A DNA stretch of 64,000 bases from Lysinibacillus sp. JNUCC-52 (GTDB lineage Bacteria; Bacillota; Bacilli; Bacillales_A; Planococcaceae). This document shows positions 53,901 through 63,647 of the stretch, one piece after another. The translations under genes were made by a program, and so were the position numbers. The DNA lies in NCBI RefSeq assembly GCF_015999545.1, contig NZ_CP065546.1:744001-808000 (forward strand), read 5' to 3'. Below the pieces are notes generated by a model. It saw nothing but the letters and a program-made list of their open reading frames with translations. It was not told the DNA's origin and made no database searches. Numbering within the stretch: the first letter of the stretch is position 1; the number at the start of each line of letters is the position of its first letter.

Positions 53901-54518
53901 TTACTTTTTACATCTCTTTTCCATTACCTGTGCCATTTGTTTCGAGTTTGGCGTTTCTTCATTTTTTAATTGGTCAATAATGTTTATATAATCAGCTTCA
54001 TTACGGTTTTGACTTAATTTATATGCAGCTTGAATTTCGCCAATCTTTATTTTAAATCCGACAATACCTTTCATTTCCTTTTCTAATAATTCAGGGGAAA
54101 GGCTTTCCCATAAAATAGGATTCTCTCTATTATTCTCATATTTTTCTAATAGCTTTGTTAAATCTTCGACTAATTCTTCTTTTTCTAAAATAGTTGCGTG
54201 TCCATAGATGTGGACAGACTGATAATTCCATGTAGGAACATTTTCCTGTTCATACCATGAAGAAGAAATATACGCATGTGGGCCCTGAAACATAACGAGC
54301 ACATCTTCACTCGTTTCAAATGTTCTCCACTGTGGGTTACCATATGCCATATGCCCAGTGAGATAACAATCCTCGCCCTTTTTATTGAACATTAAAGGTA
54401 AGTGAGTCGCAATCGGCTTCCCTTGTTTTGTTGTTACGAGTGTAGCAAAAGAGTTCATTTGAATAAATTCTTCAATTTCATTAACATCCGTGACTTTATA
54501 GTATTTAGGAATATACAT
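53901..54518 (-). CDS. paiB: PaiB family FMN-binding regulator
   Basis: 205-residue FMN-binding split-barrel protein. It matches the B. subtilis PaiB pattern throughout (MYIPKYYKV start, TTKQGKPIATHLPLMFNKKG, YGNPQWRTFE, PHAYISSSWY, IQAAYKLSQNRNEADY). PaiB, with PaiA, was linked to repression of protease and sporulation genes in B. subtilis; the direct role is unclear. Third gene of marR-paiA-paiB, 18 bases after paiA. Confidence 0.93.
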   Translation of the reverse strand: MYIPKYYKVTDVNEIEEFIQMNSFATLVTTKQGKPIATHLPLMFNKKGEDCYLTGHMAYGNPQWRTFETSEDVLVMFQGPHAYISSSWYEQENVPTWNYQSVHIYGHATILEKEELVEDLTKLLEKYENNRENPILWESLSPELLEKEMKGIVGFKIKIGEIQAAYKLSQNRNEADYINIIDQLKNEETPNSKQMAQVMEKRCKK

Positions 54519-54536
54519 ATATGCCCTCCTTAATAT

Positions 54537-55534
<998 letters not shown>

Positions 55535-55552
55535 AAATTATCTCCTCCGTTT

Positions 55553-55572
55553 TTTATTGCAAATGCAACAAA
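55553..55572. promoter_or_regulatory. MarR operator copy 1
   Basis: TTTATTGCA-AA-TGCAACAAA, one arm mismatch. It overlaps the -35 (TTGCAA, 55557-55562) of a plus-strand promoter with a 17-base spacer and TATATT at 55580-55585. Confidence 0.75.
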
Positions 55573-55599
55573 AAGAATATATATTGAATTTAACCTAAA

Positions 55600-55619
55600 T
55601 TTGTTGCAAATGCAACAAA
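55600..55619. promoter_or_regulatory. MarR operator copy 2
   Basis: Perfect TTTGTTGCA-AA-TGCAACAAA, 47 bp from copy 1. Its complement supplies a TTGCAA -35 for the marR operon, so one regulator can shut both directions. Confidence 0.8.
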
Positions 55620-55646
55620 AAATCAGTGGTAGAGAGGTCGAAAAAA

Positions 55647-56267
55647 TTGAAATATAGTTTATATGTTGTTGGAATTTTACTATTAACCCTTGGTATTTCT
55701 TTTACGATTCAATCCGATCTAGGAACTTCTCCGTTTGATGCACTTTTGGTAGGATTGTCTGTCAATGTAGGTCTAACTGTAGGAAGTTGGGAAGTAATTA
55801 TAGCAATCATAATGATCGGCTGTAATGCAATCATAATTAAACAAAGGCCAGAGTTTTTAGGATTAATTACAGCCTTTATTACAGGGATTGGGATTGATTT
55901 ATGGCTATTTTTGTTACATAAATTGGTAGCGCCAGAACTATTGTTTAGCAAAACCATTTGCTTTGGAATTGGATTGATCATTATCGGCTTAGGAACTGCA
56001 ATCTATTTACAAACAAATATTGCACCGATTCCTGTTGATCGATTAACATTAATCATTCAACAATTAACGGGAAAAAGTATTTTTTTTGCCCGAACATCCA
56101 TTTACCTATTGTTTTTACTATTAGCTATGCTGTTTAATGGACCGATTGGTATTGGCACTCTATTAACCGTTAGCTTAGGTGGTCTAATACTGAATTTCTT
56201 TATGCCAATTACACGAAGATTAATAGACAACAATTTAACACCTGCTGCTACATTAAAAAAAGGATAG
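55647..56267 (+). CDS. YczE-like (DUF161-related) membrane protein
   Basis: 206-residue protein with five to six helices. It starts at TTG 55647, nine bases after AGAGAGG. The GISFTIQSDLGTSPFDALLV motif and IAPIPVDRLTL repeat are typical of the YczE/YyaS family. Function unknown; in some bacilli YczE affects bacillomycin/surfactin secretion or regulation. Under the MarR operators. Confidence 0.85.
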   Translation: MKYSLYVVGILLLTLGISFTIQSDLGTSPFDALLVGLSVNVGLTVGSWEVIIAIIMIGCNAIIIKQRPEFLGLITAFITGIGIDLWLFLLHKLVAPELLFSKTICFGIGLIIIGLGTAIYLQTNIAPIPVDRLTLIIQQLTGKSIFFARTSIYLLFLLLAMLFNGPIGIGTLLTVSLGGLILNFFMPITRRLIDNNLTPAATLKKG

Positions 56268-56399
56268 CGTTAACCTTCACGCTTAACGATAATGTAGAGC
56301 ATGGAGTTTCATCGCATATTCATTCTAAGTAATTAGGTTTATAAATCACCTATCTGTTAAAATAACGATAAGCATATACCATTTTATGGAGGTGAAGGA

Positions 56400-57542
56400 A
56401 TGGAAAAGATTCAGTTTTCCAAAACTGATTATAACGTAACATATCGTTCAGAAAAAATTGTATTTTTACCGAGGGAATATCAGCTCTTTAAATTTTTATA
56501 TCAAAATCCTTCACGTGTTTTTTCTAGAGAAGAACTATTGAACGCTGTTTGGCCAATGGAAGATCCAGTCGATAGAACTGTAGATGACCATATTTATAGA
56601 GTTCGGAAGAAAATACAACCCTTTTCATCTGTTGTAGAAATTGAAACGATTAGAGGACAAGGATATCTTTTGGCAATGAAAGAGGTACAAGACAGTCCAT
56701 TGTTAAAAGACAACGAGGTATCTGCACAAATTAAAAATCTGTTTCATAAATATCATCGCTACGGACAGGGAGATGCGTTAAAGCTTTTGGCAGAAAATCA
56801 GAATGTGTTCGGCTTCCAAATTGATTTGCCAGAACTTCTGTATCTTCATTTCATGAAAGGAGATTTCAGTTGGTTTCTTGAAGCGCAAGAAATCGACTTT
56901 TGGGAAAAATGCTTTTATTTATTACACATCTATTCATTCGTAGAGTCGGATAAAGAAAAATGCTTTGATTACTTAACTAAAGCTTTATGTGCAGAGGAAA
57001 TACCAGCGTATCATCGTTTAGAAATGAGGTTGTTAAATCGTCTATCATTATTGATATTCACTAAACAACTAGATCAAGCTGCTACCCTTCTACATCAATC
57101 TAAACAGGAGATTTATGAAAAAAACTTGGAAGGTTTCATCCCCTTAATCTTGCTTTTCGAACTATGGCTTTCCTTACTTCAGCAGGACATTTTAGAGATA
57201 GAGGAGCGAATGGAAAAAGCAGAAAAAAAGCTTGCAAGTTATCCATATTTAAGAGAAAAAGCAAACTTTTCAATTATTAAAGGCATTTATTGGCTCCTTA
57301 AAAAAAATGCCTCGAAAGCTAACGATTTTTTTGATGAAGGGTTTCAGCAACTGCTGGAAGCTAAATTCATACCTGGAGTGTTAATGAATATCAACATAAT
57401 TTTGTTTTGTTTAGATGAGTTTGGTATGAGTGGCACACTGCAAACTTACTTTAAAGAATTAAAGGAAAAATATATTCAAGAATACAAATTAATTGAATTA
57501 CATAGTAAAATCGAACATCAGTTACACCACCATTTAAAATAA
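56400..57542 (+). CDS. Winged-helix regulator with TPR-like C-terminal domain
   Basis: 380 residues. Residues 1-95 are an OmpR/PhoB-type DNA-binding winged helix (LPREYQLFKFLYQNPSRVFS, RTVDDHIYRVRKK, TIRGQGYLL) without a receiver domain. Residues 110-380 are helical repeats of TPR character (YHRLEMRLLNRLSLL, KANFSIIKGIYWLLKKNA). That layout resembles SARP/BTAD-like one-component activators. ATG behind GGAGGTGAAG. It is directly followed by an MFS exporter gene that it may control. Confidence 0.85.
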   Translation: MEKIQFSKTDYNVTYRSEKIVFLPREYQLFKFLYQNPSRVFSREELLNAVWPMEDPVDRTVDDHIYRVRKKIQPFSSVVEIETIRGQGYLLAMKEVQDSPLLKDNEVSAQIKNLFHKYHRYGQGDALKLLAENQNVFGFQIDLPELLYLHFMKGDFSWFLEAQEIDFWEKCFYLLHIYSFVESDKEKCFDYLTKALCAEEIPAYHRLEMRLLNRLSLLIFTKQLDQAATLLHQSKQEIYEKNLEGFIPLILLFELWLSLLQQDILEIEERMEKAEKKLASYPYLREKANFSIIKGIYWLLKKNASKANDFFDEGFQQLLEAKFIPGVLMNINIILFCLDEFGMSGTLQTYFKELKEKYIQEYKLIELHSKIEHQLHHHLK

Positions 57543-57625
57543 TTGCTCGACTTTTATTTCCTCTGATATTCCTCTGATAATTTCTCGTTATGCTTGTAAT
57601 TAGCACTAACGTGGAGGGATTATTT

Positions 57626-58900
57626 ATGAATAACGAACTATCAATATGGCGCAATGGCAATTTTATTAAATTTTTTTCTGCTAATACATTAGCCAATTTA
57701 GGCAACTGGTTTGATTTTGTGGGCGTACTTATTTTATTCAGGTATACATGGCACGCTGACCCGATGATGATTGCGCTAATTCCTATTATGTATGCCATTC
57801 CAAGTATATTATTAGGACAATTTGCAGGTGTATTTGCAGACCGAAGAAACAAACGGAAAATACTTATTTATTCTGACTGGTTTCGTGCAGCGTTAACTTT
57901 GTTGCTTGTCTTTACGCCAACACCTTGGCTAGCGTTGCCCATCTTATTTTTTCGTAACACTGCTGGTGTGATAAGTCTTCCTGCACAGCAAGGATTAATG
58001 AGAAGTATTGTGGATGAAAAAAATATTATGCAAGCCATTACTATTAATGGCAGTCTGTTTCAGTTAGTAAAGGTCATTGGCCCACTTATAGGTGGGTCAG
58101 TAGCTGGAATTTTTTCTCCTAATATATCCATTGCCATAAATGCGATAGCTTTCACTATTTCTGGCATACTGCTTACACGAATTAAAGTCCAAGAAATCGA
58201 ATCTAATATGAAAATAGCAGATACACAATCTGGGTTTCTTCGTGCTTGGCAAGATGGGTGGCAAATTGTTTTAAACAGCAAAGTTCTTTTAGCGAGTATA
58301 ATATTCGGGATATTTAGCACCTTAACAATCCAAATGATTGACGCACAAATTGTTACATTGTTTAGTGAGGTATTCCCCAGCAAGCCAGCGTTTACTGGCT
58401 GGGCAATTTCTGCTATCGGCATTGGTTCCCTTCTTGTAGTCATCCTTCTAACCAAGTTTAAAAAAATCTCTAAATATGGTTGGTTTTTTGGTGTGGGAAG
58501 TCTTCTAATTGGTTTAATGACTGGAGGGTTCGGATTCCTATTACAATACAATTTCATAGCACTTGCTATTATTCTCTCGATTGTTGGTGGAGTCGGCAAC
58601 GGGTTAATGTTTACAGCCATAAATTATCTCATTCAAACAGAACCCCCTAAGGAAGCGATAGGAAGAGTTACGGGAATAATCGATTCCTTAATGAGTATCC
58701 TTTTTATTGCAGGCCCTCTTCTTGGCGGGCTACTCATTACACAATTAGGGATATTAACTGCCTTTAAAACAATCGGACTTGGACTAACCATTATTGGTAT
58801 AACAGGTATATTGCTGCAACGCCTCATCTGGAAGCAGCCCAAACTGGCAAACATACAAATGAATGTTAATGAGGGAAATGAACTTGTTAAAGGTGGGTAG
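57626..58900 (+). CDS. MFS exporter (macrolide-efflux-like)
   Basis: 424-residue, 12-helix transporter of the Mef/enterobactin-exporter-like MFS group: FVGVLILFRYTWHADPMMIA, FAGVFADRRNKRKILIYSDW (loop 2-3 motif), AINYLIQTEPPKEAIGRVTG. ATG 57626 lies seven bases after GTGGAGGG. About 80 bases after the winged-helix regulator gene. Antibiotic efflux is plausible, not shown. Confidence 0.9.
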   Translation: MNNELSIWRNGNFIKFFSANTLANLGNWFDFVGVLILFRYTWHADPMMIALIPIMYAIPSILLGQFAGVFADRRNKRKILIYSDWFRAALTLLLVFTPTPWLALPILFFRNTAGVISLPAQQGLMRSIVDEKNIMQAITINGSLFQLVKVIGPLIGGSVAGIFSPNISIAINAIAFTISGILLTRIKVQEIESNMKIADTQSGFLRAWQDGWQIVLNSKVLLASIIFGIFSTLTIQMIDAQIVTLFSEVFPSKPAFTGWAISAIGIGSLLVVILLTKFKKISKYGWFFGVGSLLIGLMTGGFGFLLQYNFIALAIILSIVGGVGNGLMFTAINYLIQTEPPKEAIGRVTGIIDSLMSILFIAGPLLGGLLITQLGILTAFKTIGLGLTIIGITGILLQRLIWKQPKLANIQMNVNEGNELVKGG

Positions 58901-58946
58901 GATTAATAAACACCTTTTTCTCCCTCCACGTAACTATTAAAATTTC

Positions 58947-58979
58947 AACATCCCTCCTTTAAAGAAGGGATGTTTTTGT
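58947..58979 (+). terminator. MFS gene terminator
   Basis: Perfect 9-bp arms AACATCCCT and AGGGATGTT followed by TTTTT. Confidence 0.85.
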
Positions 58980-59132
58980 ATATGAAAAGTTTTAAAACAA
59001 TGCAAAGTAATACTTTGTTATAGCTCAATATTTACAATTAAATAAACTAATTATAAAAATAGGCACAATAAGGATGAATTTTTTTGTTCAAGCTTTTATA
59101 ATAGAGTGAGTGAAGACAAAGAGGTGAACGAT

Positions 59133-59561
59133 TTGTTAGATGGTTGGTTTTTATGGTTTATTTTATTTTGGGTAGTCGTCCTTATCTCGCTAATGGCTAT
59201 TGGCGGATTTTTCATGTTCCGTAAATTTTTAAAAGCATTACCAAAACAGGATGGGAAATCGGATTTAGATTGGCAGGAATTTTATTTAGATAAAACGATT
59301 CATTTATGGGGACAACCTGAGAAGGAACTTCTTTATGAGCTTGTGAGCCCCGTGCCTGAGTTATTTAGACAAGTTGCTAAAGAAAAAATTGCAGGTAAAA
59401 TTGGGGAACTCGCTTTAGAAGAGAAAGCTAAAGCTATTGATAATGACTTAATTATTCGTGGCTATATACAAGCTACACCTAAACGTGACCATAAGTTTTT
59501 ACGCAAAAAATTAGATCAATTGCAAATTGATGTATCTCCGTACGAGCATCTGTTTGAATAA
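59133..59561 (+). CDS. DUF2621 membrane protein (YneK-like)
   Basis: 142 residues: membrane helix about 4-28, then a cytosolic domain (FYLDKTIHLWGQPEKEL, VSPVPELFRQVAKEKIAGKIG, TPKRDHKFLRKKLDQL). TTG 59133 follows GAGGTG by six bases and gives the YneK-like N-terminus LDGWFLWFILFW. In B. subtilis yneK follows ccdA-yneI-yneJ; here it is convergent with them, so the neighbourhood is conserved but inverted. Function unknown. Confidence 0.85.
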   Translation: MLDGWFLWFILFWVVVLISLMAIGGFFMFRKFLKALPKQDGKSDLDWQEFYLDKTIHLWGQPEKELLYELVSPVPELFRQVAKEKIAGKIGELALEEKAKAIDNDLIIRGYIQATPKRDHKFLRKKLDQLQIDVSPYEHLFE

Positions 59562-59566
59562 AAGAG

Positions 59567-59607
59567 AAAAAGTGTTAGATTGACTTTAATCAATCTAACA
59601 CTTTTTT
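59567..59607 (+). terminator. DUF2621 gene terminator
   Basis: 17-bp perfect arms around a six-base loop, ending in six T. Confidence 0.9.
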
Positions 59608-59609
59608 GC

Positions 59610-59697
59610 TATGGCGTTTGTTGACCTAAGGCCTATCGGCGATTCGCGGACTTTTATCGGCGATTTCTAATGTCTTACTAGCGATTTTCATATAACC
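59610..59697. repeat. Three-to-four-unit array, 21-bp period (TATCGGCGA core)
   Basis: Cores at 59634 and 59655 (TATCGGCGATT) and 59676 (TACTAGCGATT), exactly 21 bases apart, with a degenerate unit near 59610. The period and the CGATT core are shared with the array at 15062-15205. Confidence 0.7.
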
Positions 59698-59711
59698 TTA
59701 ATCTATAAAGA

Positions 59712-59903
59712 TTATTTAAAAAAATGATCTAATGCTTGATAGTCTTGTTGGTAGCGCCCACCGTCTGCTACTTCTGCATGATACAACGCTTTTAATGCGT
59801 AATTTTTTTGCAAATCCATATCTGCCATTAACTCTTTTAGTCGATCATGTAATTCACGGTTGTCTTTCACTAGCTGCTGCATCTGTGGTTTAAAATATTT
59901 CAT
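59712..59903 (-). CDS. Small helical hypothetical protein (63 aa)
   Basis: 63 residues beginning MKYFKPQMQQLVKDNRELHD, charged and probably all helical (coiled coil over about 8-32). ATG behind AGGAG. It sits after ccdC on the same strand, beyond a terminator-like hairpin. Family not recognised; no catalytic motif. Confidence 0.75.
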   Translation of the reverse strand: MKYFKPQMQQLVKDNRELHDRLKELMADMDLQKNYALKALYHAEVADGGRYQQDYQALDHFFK

Positions 59904-59961
59904 GTAATAAACTCCTCATTTTTTAACATGCTTCCTAGTATACCACGAATATGCTTTAACA

Positions 59962-59996
59962 TAAAAAAACTACAACAGCACAAGTGCTAGTGTAGT
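59962..59996 (-). terminator. ccd operon terminator
   Basis: A stem of ACTACA-AGCAC and GTGCT-TGTAGT with two mismatches is followed on the minus strand by seven T, just past ccdC. Confidence 0.75.
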
Positions 59997-60003
59997 CTTT
60001 TCA

Positions 60004-60501
60004 TTACATACTTTTAAGCGGAATTGTTTTTTTGACCTTTTTAAATTGAATAAGCATCGCAATTCGCCATGGAACTAACATAGCAAATGCTAATATCCAA
60101 AACATGCCTGCTAACTCGCCGACATCGATTGAGCTACTTAATATCATTTTCGCCACAATACGGAATATTAACAGTCCAACTAAAATAAATACAAACGCTT
60201 TTGAACGTTTTAAATAAATATCCTGACCTTTTACTTCAAATTTAGAAGTAGCAATTAAGATTGTCGAGAACACTACGCCTACAGCAGCTGCTTCTAAAAT
60301 TTGCATTGGGGGTACTCGAAATTGCGCAAATAAAAACATTAATGCACCTGAAGACATTGCGATCGGTGGAATAATAATTTTCTTCTCATTTGTAGGTTGT
60401 TTGGAAGCTCGCATTCGTACTACCATAACGAAGCTACCCATTATAATGGCCATTATAGTCGAACCTATAACATAATAGTGAGAAGGGATATTGCTTAACA
60501 T
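60004..60501 (-). CDS. ccdC: CcdC/YneJ membrane protein
   Basis: 165-residue inner-membrane protein with about five helices (start MLSNIPSHYYVIGSTIMAII). Third gene after ccdA and the CheY-like gene, the order of B. subtilis ccdA-yneI-yneJ. It is co-conserved with CcdA, but B. subtilis work did not find it essential for cytochrome c assembly, so its job is open. Confidence 0.88.
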   Translation of the reverse strand: MLSNIPSHYYVIGSTIMAIIMGSFVMVVRMRASKQPTNEKKIIIPPIAMSSGALMFLFAQFRVPPMQILEAAAVGVVFSTILIATSKFEVKGQDIYLKRSKAFVFILVGLLIFRIVAKMILSSSIDVGELAGMFWILAFAMLVPWRIAMLIQFKKVKKTIPLKSM

Positions 60502-60525
60502 AAAAAATCCTCCTCTGATGTTAAA

Positions 60526-60894
60526 TTAGCAATTTTGACCAACTAATTGGTCTGCTATAGCCCTTAATCTTTCCGGTTCGAAAGGCTTCGTTATAAAATC
60601 TTTCGCACCACTTTCAAGCGCTTCTACAATTAATTTTTGTTGACCTAAAGCAGTAATCATCACAATTTTTGCTTTAGGAAATTCTGGGACGATTCTTTTT
60701 ACAGCCGCAATACCTGTCATTACGGGCATCGTTACATCCATCGTTACAAGATCTGGTTGTAACTCTCGATACAGCTCTACAGCTTCTTTACCATTTACTG
60801 CATTGCCGACTACCTCGTAACCCCATTCATTAAACATATTACTGATTGTAACACGCATAAATAGCGTATCATCCACTACTAAAACTGTAGGCAC
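60526..60894 (-). CDS. Stand-alone CheY-like response regulator (CcdB/YneI)
   Basis: 122-residue single receiver domain: acidic pair VVDDTLFMR, phospho-acceptor in LVTMDVTMPVM near 53, Lys in FITKPFEPE near 104. No output domain. GTG 60894 (PTVLVVDD) sits about ten bases after GGAGG. Lies between ccdA and ccdC as yneI does in B. subtilis; the partner kinase is unknown. Confidence 0.92.
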   Translation of the reverse strand: MPTVLVVDDTLFMRVTISNMFNEWGYEVVGNAVNGKEAVELYRELQPDLVTMDVTMPVMTGIAAVKRIVPEFPKAKIVMITALGQQKLIVEALESGAKDFITKPFEPERLRAIADQLVGQNC

Positions 60895-60945
60895 GTATTC
60901 ATCTCCCTCCACGTTAAAGTACGGTATGCCCTTAAGTTTAGCAGA

Positions 60946-61656
60946 TTAGAAGCCAATAAATCCACCAAAAATAGGCTGTAATAGTCGTGTGATGTATGTT
61001 AAACCATCGAAGAATAACAATATCCCAACTGCAATCATTATATAACCGCCGACTTTTACAATTTTTTGACTATGGTTGCGAATCCAACTCATACGTGAAA
61101 TAAAGAATGATAGCACGAAGAATGGTATTGCAAAGCCTAAATAGTAAGCAAACATATAGCTAAAACCTGAAGAAGGATTTGCTCCAGCTAATGTAATGAT
61201 AGACATTAATATAGGACCTGTACATGGTGTCCACCCCGCCGCAAATGCAATACCGATTAAAATCGAACCTAAGTAGCCGGATGGTCGATTTTTAAATTGG
61301 AATTTTCGATCTTTCATTAAAAAATCAATTTGAAGTAATCCTACAATCATTAACCCAAAGATTACAATTAAAATAGCGCCAACTTGACGTAACAACGTTT
61401 GATAATTGAGGAAAAACTCTCTTGCTAAAGATGCGCCAAGACCAATCATTATAAAAATAATTGAAAATCCTAGTAAAAAGAATAGCGTATGCATTATCGC
61501 ACGCTTTTGCAACATGCCACGTTCAGATTTTAGCTCATCTAATGTCATTCCCGTTATGTATGATAAAAATGCTGGATACAGTGGGAGTGTACATGGTGAA
61601 ATGAAGCTTAAAAAACCTGCGCCAAACGCTAAAAATACGTTAATATCAGTTTCCAT
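60946..61656 (-). CDS. ccdA: CcdA thiol-disulfide transmembrane transporter
   Basis: 236-residue DsbD-like protein with six helices. It carries reducing power outward for cytochrome c maturation and spore-wall thiol reactions. Redox Cys pair: FISPCTLPLYPAFLSY (helix 1) and GWTPCTGPILMS (helix 4). ATG 61656 gives the family's normal N-terminus (ETDINVFLAFGAGFLSF); ATG 61665 lies only three bases from AAGGAG and longer forms have no support. Head of the ccd operon. Confidence 0.94.
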   Translation of the reverse strand: METDINVFLAFGAGFLSFISPCTLPLYPAFLSYITGMTLDELKSERGMLQKRAIMHTLFFLLGFSIIFIMIGLGASLAREFFLNYQTLLRQVGAILIVIFGLMIVGLLQIDFLMKDRKFQFKNRPSGYLGSILIGIAFAAGWTPCTGPILMSIITLAGANPSSGFSYMFAYYLGFAIPFFVLSFFISRMSWIRNHSQKIVKVGGYIMIAVGILLFFDGLTYITRLLQPIFGGFIGF

Positions 61657-61914
61657 ATTTTTCATTCTCTCCTTACAGTTACTGCATCCATCGTACCAAA
61701 AAACAATGGAAATTGCGCCCTTTACGCTTGTGAACGTTTCATGACGAATAACTACAAAAAAAGCGAAATTTCGATATGTTTTCAAATGTACTTCTGAAGT
61801 ATGCGCTCGCATCGTTTTTCTGTCAACGAAATTCACTATTACATTAGAGGATAAAACAGTCTTCCATAGTATTTCGTATGTATTTCCTCCTTCCCAGGAA
61901 CTAACCCCCCACTA

Positions 61915-61946
61915 CAAAAAAGCATTGAGAAATCTATTCTCAATGC
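61915..61946 (-). terminator. L-lactate permease terminator
   Basis: Perfect 10-bp arms GCATTGAGAA and TTCTCAATGC followed on the minus strand by six T. Confidence 0.9.
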
Positions 61947-61970
61947 CAATGATTAAAACTATTTAATTAT

Positions 61971-63647
61971 TTATGGAATCATCCAAGCTAGAACATTACT
62001 TTGTAAAAAAGTAAGTATACAAATAAATAACAGCAACATCACACTATACTTTAGCGCAAAACGCATCAATTCTGATTCTCTACCGACAAGCCCAACCGCC
62101 GCTGCTGCTACTGCGATAGACTGTGGCGATATCATTTTCCCCGTCACTCCTCCTGATGCATTAGCAGCAAGTGCAAGTACAGGTTCCATGCCAACAGATT
62201 CAGCAGTTACTTGCTGTAACTTGGCAAATAGTACATTTGAAGATGTATCAGAACCCGTTATAAATACACCTAGCCAGCCTAGTACTGGTGCGAAGAATGG
62301 GAACAATACGCCTGTTTTCGCTAACACTAAAGCTAGTGTAGTCATCATTCCAGCAGTATTTGTGACATAAGCATATGCTACTACACTACAAATCGTAATA
62401 AGTGGATACTTAATTTCATTTAATGTTTCAACCAATGTTTTGCCCCATTCGTGCCAAGAAACTTTAAAAATAAATTTCGTAACGATTGCTGCTAAAAATA
62501 TTGCCGTGCCAGCTGCTCCTATCAGCTCTAGTTTATAAAAAGCAGCTAGTGGTTCCTCTGTAGCGCCATTTAATACTTGATTATGTAAAAGCGGTACTTC
62601 TGCTGTAAATGTTACAGCTTGTCCTACTGCATTGATGCCTTTTAAAATGACATTTGTACCGTCATAATTTCCCGTTAAAGCACTTTTGACTACTGGTATT
62701 CCCCAACAGGAAATAAAAGCTGTCAAGATAATAAAGGGTGACCAAGATTTTAATATTGTGCCTCCGCTATATGATTTTATTGCCTTTGGATCAGTTGTCG
62801 CTTTTAGTTCTGAAGCAAAGCGATAAATCGTTTTAGGCTGCCAAAATTTCATAAAAACAGCTAGTGCAAAGAGCGAAACTAATGCAGATAAAACGTCAGG
62901 TAATTCAGGGCCTAAAAAATTCGAACTCAAAAACTGTGTAAGTGAAAATGAGATACCTGACACTAAAATGGCAGGCATTACTTCCCACGCTTTTTTTAAG
63001 CCAGTCATGATTAACACTAAAAAGAATGGAATAAATACTGCCAAAAACGGTAGTTGCCTTCCTACCATTTTTGAAATTTCAAATGCGGCGATACCTGTTG
63101 GCCCTTCCATTGCAGTAATCGGCACACCGATGGCACCGAATGCAACTGGCGCAGTATTAGCAATTAAACAAAGTCCTGCAGCATACAACGGGTTAAAACC
63201 AAGTCCAACTAATAACGCAGCTGATATAGCAACAGGTGCACCAAATCCAGCCGCTCCTTCTAAAAAAGCGCCAAATGAGAATGCTACAAGTAATGCTTGA
63301 ATACGTCGGTCTTCCGTAATAGATAAGACAGAATGACGAATGATATTAAAATTCCCTGTTTTCACCGTGATATTGTATAAGAAAACAGATGTTATAATAA
63401 TCCAGCCGATTGGTAATAGTCCATAAACAGCCCCCTGTGTAGCGGACATGATTGCAGTCCCTACTGGCACTTTAAAAGCAATAGTTACCAAAATTAAAGA
63501 GACAAGCAACGTCGTTACACCAGCCATATAACCTTTCATTTTTTTAATCGCTAACGCCCAGAAAAAATAAAGAATAGGAATAACTGCGACAATTGCAGAC
63601 CAAGCTAAACTACCCCCAACAGCTGTAAAATTTTGTGTAAATGTCAA
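61971..63647 (-). CDS. L-lactate permease (LctP family)
   Basis: 558-residue transporter with about 13 helices that moves lactate (or glycolate) with protons. Family blocks: FLEGAAGFGAPVAI near 135, NTAPVAFGAIGVP near 163, and TGSDTSSNVLFAKLQ near 465. TTG 63647 follows GGGGG by seven bases. Monocistronic with a terminator. The 5' leader is long and holds two clean hairpins; see the findings. Confidence 0.93.
   Translation of the reverse strand: MTFTQNFTAVGGSLAWSAIVAVIPILYFFWALAIKKMKGYMAGVTTLLVSLILVTIAFKVPVGTAIMSATQGAVYGLLPIGWIIITSVFLYNITVKTGNFNIIRHSVLSITEDRRIQALLVAFSFGAFLEGAAGFGAPVAISAALLVGLGFNPLYAAGLCLIANTAPVAFGAIGVPITAMEGPTGIAAFEISKMVGRQLPFLAVFIPFFLVLIMTGLKKAWEVMPAILVSGISFSLTQFLSSNFLGPELPDVLSALVSLFALAVFMKFWQPKTIYRFASELKATTDPKAIKSYSGGTILKSWSPFIILTAFISCWGIPVVKSALTGNYDGTNVILKGINAVGQAVTFTAEVPLLHNQVLNGATEEPLAAFYKLELIGAAGTAIFLAAIVTKFIFKVSWHEWGKTLVETLNEIKYPLITICSVVAYAYVTNTAGMMTTLALVLAKTGVLFPFFAPVLGWLGVFITGSDTSSNVLFAKLQQVTAESVGMEPVLALAANASGGVTGKMISPQSIAVAAAAVGLVGRESELMRFALKYSVMLLLFICILTFLQSNVLAWMIP

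Noticed and set aside
61666..61836. 57-residue extension upstream of CcdA
   Set aside because: It has no ribosome site, and CcdA proteins begin at the ETDINVFLAFG region.
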